Below are positions 1 to 10,566 of a stretch of 64,000 bases of DNA, one piece after another. A model generated the notes under the pieces. It was not told where the DNA came from and did no database searches. It worked only from the letters and a program-made list of their open reading frames with translations. The stretch lies in NCBI RefSeq assembly GCF_012273895.1, contig NC_052127.1, forward strand, positions 4,584,247-4,648,246. The letters run 5' to 3'. This DNA comes from Zerene cesonia (taxonomy: Eukaryota > Arthropoda > Insecta > Lepidoptera > Pieridae). The position numbers were made by a program, and so were the translations under genes. The number at the start of each line of letters is the position of its first letter. The stretch's first letter is position 1.

Positions 1-148
1 AAGAACGCATTAACCGTAGCTTAGAACCAGGAGACGGACATAGGAAAGTTTTTATCCCGGAAATCTCACGGGAACGGGAACATACGAGGAATACCCCGGG
101 CCTATCTTTCCTGCGACTACGCGGGTGAAACCGCGGGCGGAAAGCTAG
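1..148 (+). mobile_element. Non-autonomous Helitron (H4), 3' part
   Basis: Cut by the left window edge. It ends with a short GC hairpin (CGCGG-gtgaaa-CCGCG), then GGCGGAAAG and CTAG followed by T. This is the expected Helitron 3' end: a hairpin a few bases before CTRR, inserted 5' to a T. The same family recurs at 29447-29642 (minus) and 60310-60468 (plus). Confidence 0.7.
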
Positions 149-647
149 TTTGAAATAAGTAAAAGGGGTGGTGCTGTTAATGATAAGTTAGATCACGTTT
201 GTAAAGTGAACAGTGTTAATTTTAACGCACGCTCGTTCATATTTCAGTAAATTTGCATAGCAAAGCAATCTGTAACTTTGCTCTTACCCGCGTATGTATT
301 TTAACGAAAACTTTTAAGTAACTTGCTCAACGTTAGTACAAAACTTGGTAATTGATGTTCTATCTTAAGTTGAAAAAATATAGCAATAAAATAAAGTCAT
401 TATAAATTGTTGTAATCGTTTTTCAAATAAAAAATACAACCGCAGTAGATATATGCGGTTATATTTCTACAAAAACTTTAAACAAAATAATTTCTGAATT
501 AAAATGTGCATTGCGTGTTGCAATTAGAAATATTAGTAGCACCGGAATCGTTCTCGCTAAGAAAGTAGTTTGTAAACACAAGTACCAACTGATAGCGGCA
601 TTACAAAAACAAGTTATAACTAAGGTATTTGTTGTTTCTGATTTCTT
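149..647. other. No feature seen
   Basis: AT-rich intergenic sequence; no coding exon, RNA gene or repeat recognised on either strand. Confidence 0.5.
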
Positions 648-953
648 TTATGTTCAAGCAGACAACCGAGCTGGTGTTTCGCCTGATGGTAAGCGATCAC
701 CACCGCACATGAGCTATTACAGAGGTAGGGCCTCAACAAATGCGTTATCGACTCTAGGAGGTAAGGTATAAGGAAAGAATTGACGATGGGAATAAAGAAA
801 TGATTTGGGAAAGGTGAGGAGAAGGATACAGCTCTGCAGCTTTCCCAAACGAAACACAATTCACATTGAACCATTTCACGCCGATTCTTAGTGGCTTTAC
901 CATTGCGAACTGGCCCAATTCGTGGCGAAGCGTGGCGACTCCCATATTAGATA
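648..953 (+). mobile_element. SINE-M (Metulj-like), diverged full-length copy
   Basis: It carries the family landmarks in order: GAGCTGGTG-TTCGCCTGATGGTAAGCG, CACCACCGC-CATGA, a CAGAGG...CCTC hairpin remnant, a purine-rich middle, CGAAACACAAT, TTTCACGCCGATT, and an end reading AATTCGTGGCGAAGCG...GACTCCCA. Many substitutions indicate an old copy. Short open frames across it on both strands are chance products of the repeat. Confidence 0.75.
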
Positions 954-1490
954 ACCGGTAAAGTCATAAAAGTGGAATTTACGTTAAATAAATCACTTAG
1001 GGTTTCTACAATAATATATGACTCTCAAACAAACTAAAGATAAGTACGTGTGTATAGAAATTGTACCCATATCATAACGTTTTCATTGAGTATGCATCCA
1101 TAATTGTTTGTATAGCTCAATGAAGTCACGGTTTCATGAACAATGTACCCTTAAGGCGGTGTTTACAAGATATTTATCTATCTATTAAATACAATATTTT
1201 GATCTTTGATTTTTAGGTAGCCTGAAAGAGGTTTTTTTAGCAATAACGCGTTAAGAGATACCCAACATGCATCTGCCCGATGTTTGGGAGAAGTAAGTTC
1301 TAATAATAATTATACATAAATGCGATTAGCATTAAGTTTAAGTAACGATAGTGAAAAATAATGCGTTAAACTGCAAGCAAATTTTACGGATCATTAATCG
1401 TCAACAGATTATAATTTAGCGATTCAGATTATAATCGATGCTTACAATTTCACAGCGACAAATGAATGAGTGCATATGTGAATACATATA
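954..1490. other. No feature seen
   Basis: AT-rich intergenic sequence without recognisable exon or repeat. Confidence 0.5.
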
Positions 1491-1681
1491 TCCTACTATC
1501 TTACTAACATTATAAATGCGAGTTTGTAAGGATGTGTGTGTTTTTGTTGCTCTTTCACGCAAAAACTACTGAACCGATTGTAATGAAATTTGGTACGTAG
1601 ATAGCTGGACAACTGGAATAACATATAGGCAACTTTTTATCCCAATATTCCTACGGGATACGGACTTACGGGCGCAGCTAG
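1491..1681 (+). mobile_element. Non-autonomous Helitron (H1), 3' hairpin missing
   Basis: Begins TCCTACT and ends GCGCAGCTAG followed by T. The internal landmarks of the family are present (TTTGTAAGGATGTGTGTG, CTCTTTCACGCAAAAACTAC, CTTTTTATCCC, GGGATACGGACTTACG). Intact copies have GCGGGTGAAACCGCGG between ACTTAC and GCGCAG; here ACTTACGGGCGCAG shows that the hairpin has been lost. Confidence 0.8.
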
Positions 1682-3039
1682 TACTTAATATTCCTTGGTC
1701 ACTGCATAACGCGTAAACCGATTTCGCTAGTTTTTGTTGTTTATTATAAAACTGTGTTTATTATGAAAATATATGTTTCGGACCAGCTAGTAAATGAAAA
1801 AGAAATCCATTTATGACCTTTCCCAGCAATCAGTATTGTCACCGTATGTGTGTGTATAATAAATAATACAAGGTGCTTTTACATCATTAATAAATGTGAA
1901 TAATGTTATCAACATTTAACGTTAAATTACATGGAATAATTAGCATTTAATATTGATATGCGCGAAGTTCATGAGGCTCACGTGAAGGACTATTACTTGT
2001 ATATAGTTTAATTGTGTTTGATCTATTGTTTTGTCTTGAAGGTATGTGTTATTTTGTTTTTTGAAGACGTTGTAAACTGCCATTTTGTAAGTGTTTTACT
2101 GATAGAAGATATAGGCGTAGAGTGTTCTAGAAATTCAACTCATAATAAGGTTTATTTTCACGGTATAGTTTTGATTATTTTGTACTTTATTAGCGCTTGA
2201 AGTAGGTCGATTTGTTTCGATATTAGTTTTAGTATTATTCTGACCAATTAATCATTTGGGATGTTGCTATCTAAATTATTAATATATAGTCTATATTAAT
2301 AGCAAAAGAAAAGAAAGTAAAAGAATAGACAAACAAACTAAAACCTTTTTTTGCTATAAACAAATTTGTGTTGTGTGAATAAAAAAGACAACCAAATTAT
2401 CAGATAAATTCTAATCAAATACTTGTTAAAAATTGGGTAGACAGCAATACAAAGTACATAATTCTCCATTCTTGTTTGTGATTCAAATTGAATATTGATT
2501 TAAATCAACAAAGAGCTATAGAAAACGTTGGCTGCGAAATTCACGAGAAAAATCAAGCTACCTATATCTTAAACAACTAAGTCTTTGGTGTTTTTCCTGA
2601 AAATATACATATATATATAAGAGGAATCTTTAGATGACTTTATTTTATACAATATAGACAGATCTTTAGATGAATCACAATAGATAAGTGAAGATAATGT
2701 GATAGGTATGTTTATGTTATCACGCTTATAAGTATCTAATGTCACATATTGTTTATCGAATCGACAGTGCTAGAGAAAACTGTGAAAAACATAGTGAGTG
2801 TTTATTTTAATTATCATTATTTGTGGATTCAGTAGGTCTAAGAAGGTCAGTGTATTGAACTAGGTTTTAGTTATCATTTATCGACATAATTCGGAAATAT
2901 AACTAAAACAGGAGATTATACAATAGATATAAAAAATATCAATATAAGATGCATATATGCGTTGTGATAACGTATTTAAAGAAATATTATAAATATGAAT
3001 TCAATTATTTACGCGTACTAAAATTATAAATTTAGTTCG
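1682..3039. other. No gene seen upstream of MBF2 gene
   Basis: AT-rich sequence. The promoter and any 5' non-coding exon of the MBF2 gene should lie here, because its start codon directly follows a splice-acceptor-like TTTCAG, but I cannot place either one. Confidence 0.4.
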
Positions 3040-3063
3040 CTCTCTCTCTCTCTCTCTCTCTCT
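3040..3063. repeat. (CT)n microsatellite
   Basis: About twelve CT units in the intergenic region 140 bp before the MBF2 start codon. Confidence 0.95.
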
Positions 3064-3206
3064 TTACATTTTATATTACTGCTATACAATTAATATAAAC
3101 AAAGAAATATTTAATAAGGTGATAACTAAACTAATATATATGAATCTTTTTTGTCATCAAAAGGACTTGAAAAATGCATTTTAACATACATTCTTTGTTC
3201 TTTCAG

Positions 3207-4899
3207 ATGAAGTCCCTTATATTATTTTTGGGTTTGTTGTTGGTAACCCTTAGCAATGGCGCAGTTGTGAAATCTCAAGCAAAAAACAACCTGACGGTGG
3301 GATACATAGCGTCCTATGACAGACTTCTGTATAGGTATATTATAAAATATTTTTACGCATTTCTTCCTATAAAACAAAAGTCTAAATAGTCTCTGAGATG
3401 TTTTCAAACAAACAATTAAATAGATTCTTCTACTTTATAAAATATAGTAGTGTTAAAAGCTTATAATAGAGTTAATAATAATGAAAAAAATTTCGTGATT
3501 TTAGTGATCAGCCCTTATACAACACAAAAATAAAAGTTGACAACCCTAATTGTAACTGTTAACATTCATTCGAACAGAGATTTCTCACTTTGCTAGGACT
3601 AATGCACTCGACCGTTCATTCCAATTTAAATAGGTTTTTGTGATGTCATCGATTGCATTTATTACGAGTGAAAGGTTTTACAGCCAACGTATATATATTT
3701 TATTGAATTAGTTTTGGTTCGCTTTGAATTATATACATTTTAACCATTTCTCGCAGTTAAATGTGAGAAAATGTCTGATTATTGCCATGTCATAATATCA
3801 GTATCTCATTGTTGTGCTTTTTTTATTACCAGTAAATATATGTAATATAAGTTCGTTAAGAGTCAACAGTTTTTTACGTAAATTTTGTATTAAAATTTAT
3901 AGGTATAGGAAAGGTAGGTACCATTGGAAAGAAAATTTTTTTTTTATTATATGACTCAAAAACTGCTCGAGGGATTTAATTAATTATTTCGTTATTATTA
4001 ATTTACCGCTTAAATTCTAGCAAGCTTATTTTATGTAGTGAAAAATAGACTTGAACATTTTTAAATAAAGAACAAAACGTAGACAGCTTTTATTTTTTTG
4101 CTCTTTTCAAAAAGGTTTAACGTTCATTTGCCGTTAATTAAATAATTTATTCATAAACAAGCATCTGTTAGAGTGGATTCAATTGTGTTGGGAATAGACT
4201 GTGAATATTTTCAAGAGTATTTTCTGAGAGTGCGGTTAGTCCCTTGTGGGATAGAACCTTGTGCTGTTGTAAATTAATTTTCTGTAACAATTTAAATTTT
4301 GAATGTAGATACACATTTAATGAGCATTGAAATGTTGTTCGAAATAAAGGAGATTTAAGCAAGTTTAGTAACTTTTTTATAATGCTTAAAATATTAAAAT
4401 AGTATAAGTAACAATATAATTTTTATAAGCAGCTCATTATTAGTGGATTGTGCAATAAATCCGCAGTTAATCCAATCCTATCCTAAATCTGTGAAAGATT
4501 TTATGGATGAATGTTTGTTAGGTATTCATTGTAGTACAAATATAACAAAAAGGCTATGCGCGCGAGTTAAGCTATAGACTGTAGCTATTCATGTATTTAT
4601 CTTTTTAACATATAAACTTAAATGGAAGTTCAATAACGCATTCAACATCGTCCGCATCACATTTTAGACAATATCTTCAAAAACTGCCAGTACCGAACGC
4701 GATCCAGTACCAGGACTTCATGTTCCGCGGCACCTACGGGACCCGGATATCCGCCGTGACCGCGCACGAGATTGGATACACGCAGTACGCGTCCGCGTGG
4801 ATCGTTGCGGGCGGCGTCGGTTATAACTACGTGACCGTGCGGTTGCAGACGGCGAGAGGCGGCGGTTTTAACTTCGTTATCGACGTATGGGGATATTGA
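3207..4899 (+). CDS. MBF2-family secreted protein, two coding exons
   Basis: Spliced CDS: 3207-3334 and 4668-4899, giving 119 aa. The donor is TATAG/GTATAT and the acceptor ATTTTAG/ACAAT. The exon 1 end (AG) plus the first base of exon 2 makes Arg43, and the frame stays open to TGA at 4897-4899. Residues 1-18 form a signal peptide (MKSLILFLGLLLVTLSNG). The C-terminus carries the family signature: a VAGGVGYNYVTVRL block (residues 89-102), then an RGGGF-NFVIDVWGY end. MBF2 (transcription activator MBF2 family, Pfam) was first described in silkworm; most members are short predicted secreted proteins, often in clusters, of unclear function. The start at 3207 was preferred over an in-frame ATG at 3174 because that stretch reads as a polypyrimidine tract ending TTTCAG just before 3207, suggesting an upstream non-coding exon. 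Exon 2 is far richer in G+C than its surroundings. The intron is 1333 bp. Confidence 0.85.
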
Positions 4900-4903
4900 T
4901 GTG

Positions 4904-4909
4904 AATAAA
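4904..4909 (+). terminator. Poly(A) signal of MBF2 gene
   Basis: AATAAA starts five bases after the stop codon, so the 3' UTR must be very short; a T/GT-rich tract follows. Confidence 0.6.
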
Positions 4910-5031
4910 GTTGTATTTATTGTAAAAGTACTGTTTGTTTTCTATTCAAATGTTGAGATGAAATACATTCACTCATAACTCATTACCTTCTTAATTGCTA
5001 AACAGTGGTTCATATGTGACCAAGTCATTAA

Positions 5032-5231
5032 TCCTACTAATATTATAAATGCGAAAGTTTGTAAGGATGTGTGTGTGTTGGTTGCTGTTTCGCGCAAAAA
5101 CTACTGAACCGATTGCAATTAAATTTGGTACGTAGACAGCTGGACAAGTGGAATAACACATAGGCAACTTTTTATCTCGATATTCCCACGGGATACGGAC
5201 TTACGCGGGTGAAACCGCGGGGCGCAGCTAG
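5032..5231 (+). mobile_element. Non-autonomous Helitron (H1), intact ends
   Basis: A 200-bp copy starting TCCTACTAATATTATAAATG and ending with the hairpin GCGGGTGAAACCGCGG, then GCGCAGCTAG. It lies between A and T, the standard Helitron target. It sits 120 bp downstream of the MBF2 poly(A) signal. Confidence 0.9.
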
Positions 5232-5280
5232 TTATAGATATTACGCTATCAAACAAACATTAATATGTTAATAAAAAGAA

Positions 5281-5340
5281 CCGGATATCCACTGTGTCCG
5301 GGTATACGCAATATTATGTGCCCGCGTTATTATGTTGCAG
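5281..5340 (+). pseudogene. Relic fragment similar to MBF2 exon 2
   Basis: CCGGATATCCACTGTG followed by GGTATACGCAATATTATG and CCCGCGT lines up with CCGGATATCCGCCGTG...GGATACACGCAGTACGCG...CCGCGT of the MBF2 exon (about 4743-4801). It has one internal deletion of roughly ten or more bases. No open frame survives and no flanking exon is seen. I read it as the remnant of a tandem duplicate of the MBF2 gene; chance similarity over 60 bases cannot be excluded. Confidence 0.4.
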
Positions 5341-7430
5341 CTCAAAAACTCAGTTTTTAATATTTTATTTATTTTTTTTATAAATAATCGAACGTGCTTA
5401 CATATATTTTTACATGAACTTTGGTGTTCCCCTTTTAACTTGATAATAACTGAACGTCAATATGTTTTTAAAATTAATTGCTAAAATATTAACAAACAAG
5501 ATGCTCTTAGAATTTCGCCGTAGTTATTATGTGGCGATACTTGCCAAGTCCACAGACTTAATGAAGGACTCCAATTAGAGTGCACTTCATCGAATATTCG
5601 AGAATAGTTGAACTTCGTTCTTAATTTGTGTTTATGCTTCGGTTGTTTGTCTATGAATAATGAATTGTTTATAGAGTAAAGCTGTCATGGTGATCGTTTT
5701 AGAAAGATATTGGTTTGTTTGTTATTATTTTAGAGTTGCAAAAGCTGTGTTCGGACTAGGTACCTGTAGTAAATTAAGAGTATTAAGAGTTTGTTTGAAA
5801 GTGCTAATATAAGAAACTGCTACCACAATTTACGTAATTGCACCGTTTGTGTGCTATATAAAATATGCATCGTACCATGGGCGAAGCCGAGCGTAACTCT
5901 AGTACGCGAAAAGTATAATTTATTATTCAAGCAATGAAATTGTGCATGAATTGGTGACATTGGGTAGACTTTCTTATAATTTTTTTTAATCTAAAATACG
6001 TTTATGTGATTCAAATAAGAATAGGTACGTGAATGTGTCAATTTCGTATCAATTCAATTTTTCGTTAAAAATATGGTTCTCTTGGACTTCTTTTTTGAAT
6101 TTTCTTTTTCTTCTTTTCTCGAAAAATTCTTTTCAATAACGCATTATATTACTTGCCTGACTGTTACAACAAAATTAAAGACAATCGTTTCACATTATCG
6201 GTAATTTTAAATTAATATCTATGACGTCACAAAATAGCGCAGAATAGATCTTATTATTAGTTGAATCGAATAGTAAAATTAGGTGTGAAACTTATCTATA
6301 TATTTAGTTTGTTCTTTGTTTTTATATATTTTTGTGTCTTATTATAACAGTAGTGTTTCTCTCTCCTTTTTTTATCTATAGCCCGATTGGTTAGAAAAAC
6401 CCAGATATTAGGAAGATTTTAACCATTTGGAAATTTATGATTTTTAGTGATTCTCACTAAAAACGGAAAGCGATTTGAAAAAGGATACAAGAAGGAGTAA
6501 ACTAAGAAAAACAATTTAATGTTTTCCTTTAGACATAAGGTAGTTCCATTCATTACAAAATTATCATTATTATTCAGCCATTAGGAAAGCTAAATAAATA
6601 AGGATACCGGACCTCCTTCGGATTACTTTATCAAATAATTGAATCGTGACAACAATAGTCAGCCTAACGTCCCTTATAATAAAAACAAATTGAACCTAAA
6701 AATGGACACTTCTGTAACATTTCCAGGCTCAATAAAACCTGTTTTTTTCTTTTTCCCAAAGGCCACAGGCTAAAAAAGTTGTTTATCCAACTATACGAAA
6801 CCTAAATCGCAGTAATTGCGAGGTTAGCACATTCGGAATAAAAAGTTGTTCAATTGACATGTATATTGGCTTGGCGCCAAAACAAACGAGTGCCAAATGT
6901 GAAACAAAAAGATCAGTCACAGACCACAACTGTATAGAAAAAGTTGTCTATGGGTTTGTTTGTTTTTTTTTCAGGTTGGATACATTAACCTTGTAAGTTT
7001 CAATAAATAATTTTTTGAAGGACTAATCGTAAAATGTGTTGTATTTTAATAATTTGGTAACTGACGGCCTACTATTTTTTATATCGTAGTAACTTAGAGT
7101 TAACAAATAATTTTAAGATTCTAAAGAGAAAACAAGGTCCAATGAAAATATTAAATTAAACAATAAATTAATAAGTATGAGCAGTCTCCGCGTGACCACG
7201 CTCTCTGTAAAGAGCTCGTAACGTCGGGTTAATAATATAATGAATAAATCGCGTTTAAAACCCGTTAAAAAGTCTTCAATTTATAAAAGTATAAGCAAAT
7301 TAACTTCGAGACTTACACAAGGCTTAATTTTAAATCGCATAATTTGTCAAAAGCTTTTTTTCCTGAACTTGCTTCGATGATTTTGGATGTATATTCATAT
7401 AATAATGTAATATATCTTATATCTTTTATT
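5341..7430. other. No feature seen
   Basis: About 2.1 kb of AT-rich intergenic sequence. A palindromic TGACGTCA is present near 6222 but has no gene next to it. Confidence 0.5.
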
Positions 7431-7770
7431 GTGGGAGTTGAGCACGCTTCGGCACGAATTGGGCCAGCTCGCACCGGGGAAGTACCACACCCCCACAGAA
7501 AACCGGCGTGAAATAGTGGCATGCCACTGTGTTTCGTACGGTGAGTGGGGGAGCCGGAGGCCCGTTTCCTTTTCCTCACCCGTCCTAGTCCATTCCTTCT
7601 TTCCAGTCGTTAATCCTTTTCCAGTCGTTAATCCTTTCCTTTTCCCTTACCCCATAAAAGCGAGCAGCGCATTCACAGAGGTACTACCTTTGCGAATGTT
7701 TATGGGCGGTGGTGATCGCTTACCATCAGGCGAACCACCAGCTCAGCTGCTCGCTATGACATAAAAAAAA
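7431..7770 (-). mobile_element. SINE-M (Metulj-like), full-length
   Basis: Minus-strand copy. The plus strand starts with the inverted end GTGGGAGTTGAGCACGCTTC and runs through GCACCGGGGAAGTACCAC, GGCGTGAAATAGTGGCATG and CCGGAGGCCCG to TGGGCGGTGGTGATCGCTTA and GCTCGCTATGACAT, plus a poly-A run. It contains the tandem duplication CCAGTCGTTAATCCTTTT. A 111-residue open frame across it on the plus strand is a by-product. Confidence 0.85.
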
Positions 7771-8073
7771 AATCTAATACTATTAGGAAAGTAATAGTCA
7801 AGCATCTCTAACGAGTCAAATCTCATCATGTGATATTTTTAACTTAAATTAATTTAAAATTGCAAGTAATTCAATGCTTAAATTTCATATAAATAAAAAG
7901 CACGATTCGAGAAAACCCGATTCGAAACACGACCCTAGAATACACAATGAATTTTCAAAACTATTTACTTTTAATAATTTACCCGCGTAAATAATACCCT
8001 CGTATAAAACCACCTCTGCTTTTGAATCAGCAAAAATACAATATTCTATTTAGATTTGCGTTTCGATTTTCAG

Positions 8074-8181
8074 CCTTATATTGCTGAACGGAATCTATCT
8101 TCAGTGTATATGAAAACGGGAGGATGTCGCTCTGATTTGATGGTCAAAATCAGCAATAATTTGACTGACGTTTTATTATTA
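8074..8181 (+). pseudogene. Possible exon, MBF2-like end, cut by a SINE
   Basis: A strong acceptor (TTTCGATTTTCAG) precedes an open stretch with acceptable coding character. Its reading VYMKTGGCRSDLMVKISNNL resembles the MBF2 C-terminal block, in which GG is followed about five residues later by V-x-[VIK]. After ACTGACG the sequence becomes T-rich and runs into a SINE fragment at 8182, so the characteristic MBF2 C-terminal end is missing. No partner signal-peptide exon was found upstream. Alternatives are a chance open stretch or an exon of an unrelated gene. Confidence 0.3.
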
Positions 8182-8290
8182 TTTTTTTTTTGTGATAGTG
8201 AAGCGCTTGACTACCATCTCGCCTGCTGGTAAGCGTAGATGTAGTCTAAGATGGAGCGCGCTTCCCTAGGAGGTACCTTTTCACTCTACT
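8182..8290 (+). mobile_element. Lepidopteran SINE fragment
   Basis: GTGAAGCGCTTGACTACCAT, CTCGCCTGCTGGTAAGCG and GATGTAGTCTAAGATGGAGC match a repeat I recognise as widespread in moths and butterflies (tRNA-related head: AGCGCTTGACTA...CTGATGGTAAG). The copy is truncated after about 100 bases. Confidence 0.55.
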
Positions 8291-9016
8291 TTTGAAGATC
8301 CTAATAATATAAAATAATAATATAATAAGTTTAAAGGTCAAGACGATATTAAAGATAGACCTTATACGACTATTCTTAAAACCTAAAAGGTCACATTCAA
8401 CCTTTTGAACACCTAAGAGTAGCAACCTGCAAAAGCACTTAAAATCCAATTTAGATTTATCAGGTACATATTCTAGTCACAGTTATTGTAACGACGTGGA
8501 TGACATTTTTATTGACAATAATATATGCATAGATAATATAATGCTTCACTCTTTAGTCTAATAAAACCCTTTTTACCCTTAAAAGTAGGCTCATGTATTT
8601 ACATATTTGAATTCTTGAAACATATTTTACTTAGTACTGTCACAGATTATGCGCATTATGATTGAATATGTTTTATAACTACAGATATTATGATCATGCG
8701 TTGTAACGTAAGTCAAGTCGGGTTCTTTCTACTTTTTGACAACAAATACGTTCTGGAACATTCTAGAAATACCGTTACGTATTAAAGCTAAAAATTGTGT
8801 CTCAGTGACTCGATATTACAGTTTGTGCAATTTATTTGGAAATAAACGGTCGACCAGGCAGGATTTTATTAAAATCTTGTGATAAACGGCGTAATAAAAT
8901 CCGCGTGAATACTGTGTGGGACTGGAAACTCTTACATGAGAGTTGTGTACGAGTTCATAGAGGCAATATTCTTAGTAAATGCTATTCTATTGCGAGGAAT
9001 GTTATGTTATTTTACA
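8291..9016. other. No feature seen
   Basis: AT-rich sequence without recognisable genes or repeats. Confidence 0.5.
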
Positions 9017-9211
9017 CTATCTGCGCCTCGCGATTTCAACCGCGTAAGTCTGTATCCCGTAGGAATATCGGAATAAAAAGTTGCCTGTGTGTTATTACAG
9101 TTGTTCAGCTAACTAGGTACCAAATCAAATTGCAATCGGTTGAGTAGCTTTTGCGTGAAAGACTAACTAACATCCACTTACAATCTTTCGCGTAGTAGTA
9201 GTATAGTAAGA
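9017..9211 (-). mobile_element. Non-autonomous Helitron (H1), diverged
   Basis: On the minus strand the copy ends GAGGCGCAGATAG/T, where CTAG has become ATAG. The inner blocks (TTTTGCGTGAAAGA, GTACCAAAT, AAAAAGTTGCC) are clear in inverted order. The 5' end is replaced by a TAGTAGTAGTA run. A 103-residue open frame on the plus strand across it is spurious. Confidence 0.7.
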
Positions 9212-9527
9212 TTAAGGTGAGGAATAAGGTAACAACACTGGATAAGACATAATATATTCTTATGTTTTTTTAAGGTATTTTATGGTAGGAAAACCCAGTG
9301 ATTGTAATTCGGAAAATGAATTGAAGTGAAAAATCAGTTTAATTTCATTGCATGCCTTATTTTTAATTACGTAGTGGTTTTAAACGGCATGGCTAGATTA
9401 TTTTGTGAGAGAAGATTCACTATAGAATTTAGAAGATTGGTAGTTATTAATAGGGAATTAGTAGAATTATATACCCATACAGCGACAAATTTGTGATATT
9501 TCAAATCTATTATAAACAATTATTTAA

Positions 9528-9663
9528 AGTTTTTGGTTTGAACACACTAATCTCATGAACGCATGACCGATTTTCAAAATTCTTTCATCGTTGGATGTGT
9601 ATGTGGTGCTTGAGTATTATAGGCTTAATATAAACCTCGGGTGAAGCCGAGGCGGACCGCTAG
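9528..9663 (+). mobile_element. Helitron-like element (H2), 3' part
   Basis: GAACACACTAATCTCATGAA, CGACCGATTTTCAAAATTCT-like core, and an end with the hairpin CCTCGG-gtgaa-GCCGAGG, then CGGACCG and CTAG/T. It is a different family from H1 but has the same Helitron 3' architecture. Confidence 0.55.
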
Positions 9664-9841
9664 TATAGTCTATTTGAATAATCACTTAATTGAATTGACA
9701 ACTATTAAATTAAGAAAATTGTATAAGATAATAAAACATAAAAGATAACAGTCATAATCAATGTTAATTATGTGTAAAAGGAAAATAAAATGTATAGTAT
9801 TTTAAATATAACGTTATTATAAAAAATATAACATTAATAGC

Positions 9842-10050
9842 AAACCCGGCGAACTCCGTTTCGCCACCAGATGGCTGCGCGTGAAAAATGATTTTCCCGC
9901 TTTTCTGTTGAATTTTTTCCTGAATTTTCTTTGCTATAAACCTCACGGAGCCCGAGACCTTTCCAACGAATGCAAAACCGTGGAAATCGGTTCGTGCGTT
10001 CTGGAGTTATAGCGTCAGGAAGGAAAACCCGACTTATCTTTATATAGTAG
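9842..10050 (+). repeat. Interspersed repeat, LINE-tail type
   Basis: Contains CCACCAGATGGCTGCGCG, CCTCACGGAGCCCGAGACC, TTTCCAACGAATGCAAAACC and GGAAAACCCGACTTAT followed by a TATATAGTAGATT tail. I recognise this as a common lepidopteran dispersed repeat, probably a non-LTR 3' end, but cannot assign the family. It ends about 150 bp before the peptide gene. Confidence 0.5.
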
Positions 10051-10214
10051 ATTAAATAACATTTTTATTTCTCATAAATTGGATAACACGATAGGCATAA
10101 TATTTAAAGATATACCGAATCAATTAACTTAATGTCTAATATTCAACCGAAATTAATTTACGATACCATTTTAATGGACACTGCGCCTATCATTTCAGAC
10201 TGCACACTCGAACA

Positions 10215-10487
10215 ATGAAAACCATATCAATAACGGTATTGCTGTTCTTGTTGGCTTTATGTCTAGTTAACGGTCATAAATACTTTGGTGACATGTTCAA
10301 ATACAACAAGAGACTCTATCATGAGCAGAAGAAAGAAGGTAAAGAATTGAGAAAGTTATTAAAGCATGCGGCGAAAGCAGGGCTGATTAGTCCCGAGGGA
10401 ATGTACCCGTATCCTATATTTAGTCGTGATATGTGTGCTTCAGGTTTTGCGAGAGTCGAGGGGAGGTGTATACCTATCGATTACTAG
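10215..10487 (+). CDS. Small secreted peptide precursor, GBP/SRP-like cytokine candidate
   Basis: Single coding exon of 90 aa. Residues 1-20 (MKTISITVLLFLLALCLVNG) form a signal peptide. The middle is Lys/Glu-rich and likely helical (about residues 30-55). The C-terminus holds the only two mature Cys, Cys74 and Cys85, in the pattern C-x2-G-x2-R-x2-G-x-C, followed by IPIDY at the end. Cleavage after Arg71 would free a 19-residue peptide with one disulfide loop. Growth-blocking peptide, paralytic peptide and stress-responsive peptide of moths share this design: a signal peptide, a pro-region, and a C-terminal peptide with one disulfide and a Gly/Arg-containing loop. They act as haemolymph cytokines on growth and haemocytes. 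The ten-residue loop is closer to stress-responsive peptide than to the eleven-residue loop of the ENF peptides. The upstream ATTTCAG at 10192-10198 suggests a 5' non-coding exon. The next gene (11583) has the same motif. The function is inferred, not shown. Confidence 0.7.
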   Translation: MKTISITVLLFLLALCLVNGHKYFGDMFKYNKRLYHEQKKEGKELRKLLKHAAKAGLISPEGMYPYPIFSRDMCASGFARVEGRCIPIDY

Positions 10488-10560
10488 TCGTGTACCCCGG
10501 TTCGGTTCGGTTTGAAGTCTATCGTTTTGTATTTTCCATATACTATGTTTATGTTAAAGG

Positions 10561-10566
10561 AATAAA
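10561..10566 (+). terminator. Poly(A) signal of first peptide gene
   Basis: AATAAA 73 bases after the stop codon of the 90-aa peptide precursor. Confidence 0.6.

Noticed and set aside
7313..7764. Open frames on both strands (88 and 111 residues)
   Set aside because: Both are translations of SINE-M; similar frames appear at 27142-27360 and 39724-40017 for the same reason.
8836..9147. 103-residue plus-strand open frame
   Set aside because: Mostly an inverted Helitron H1 copy.
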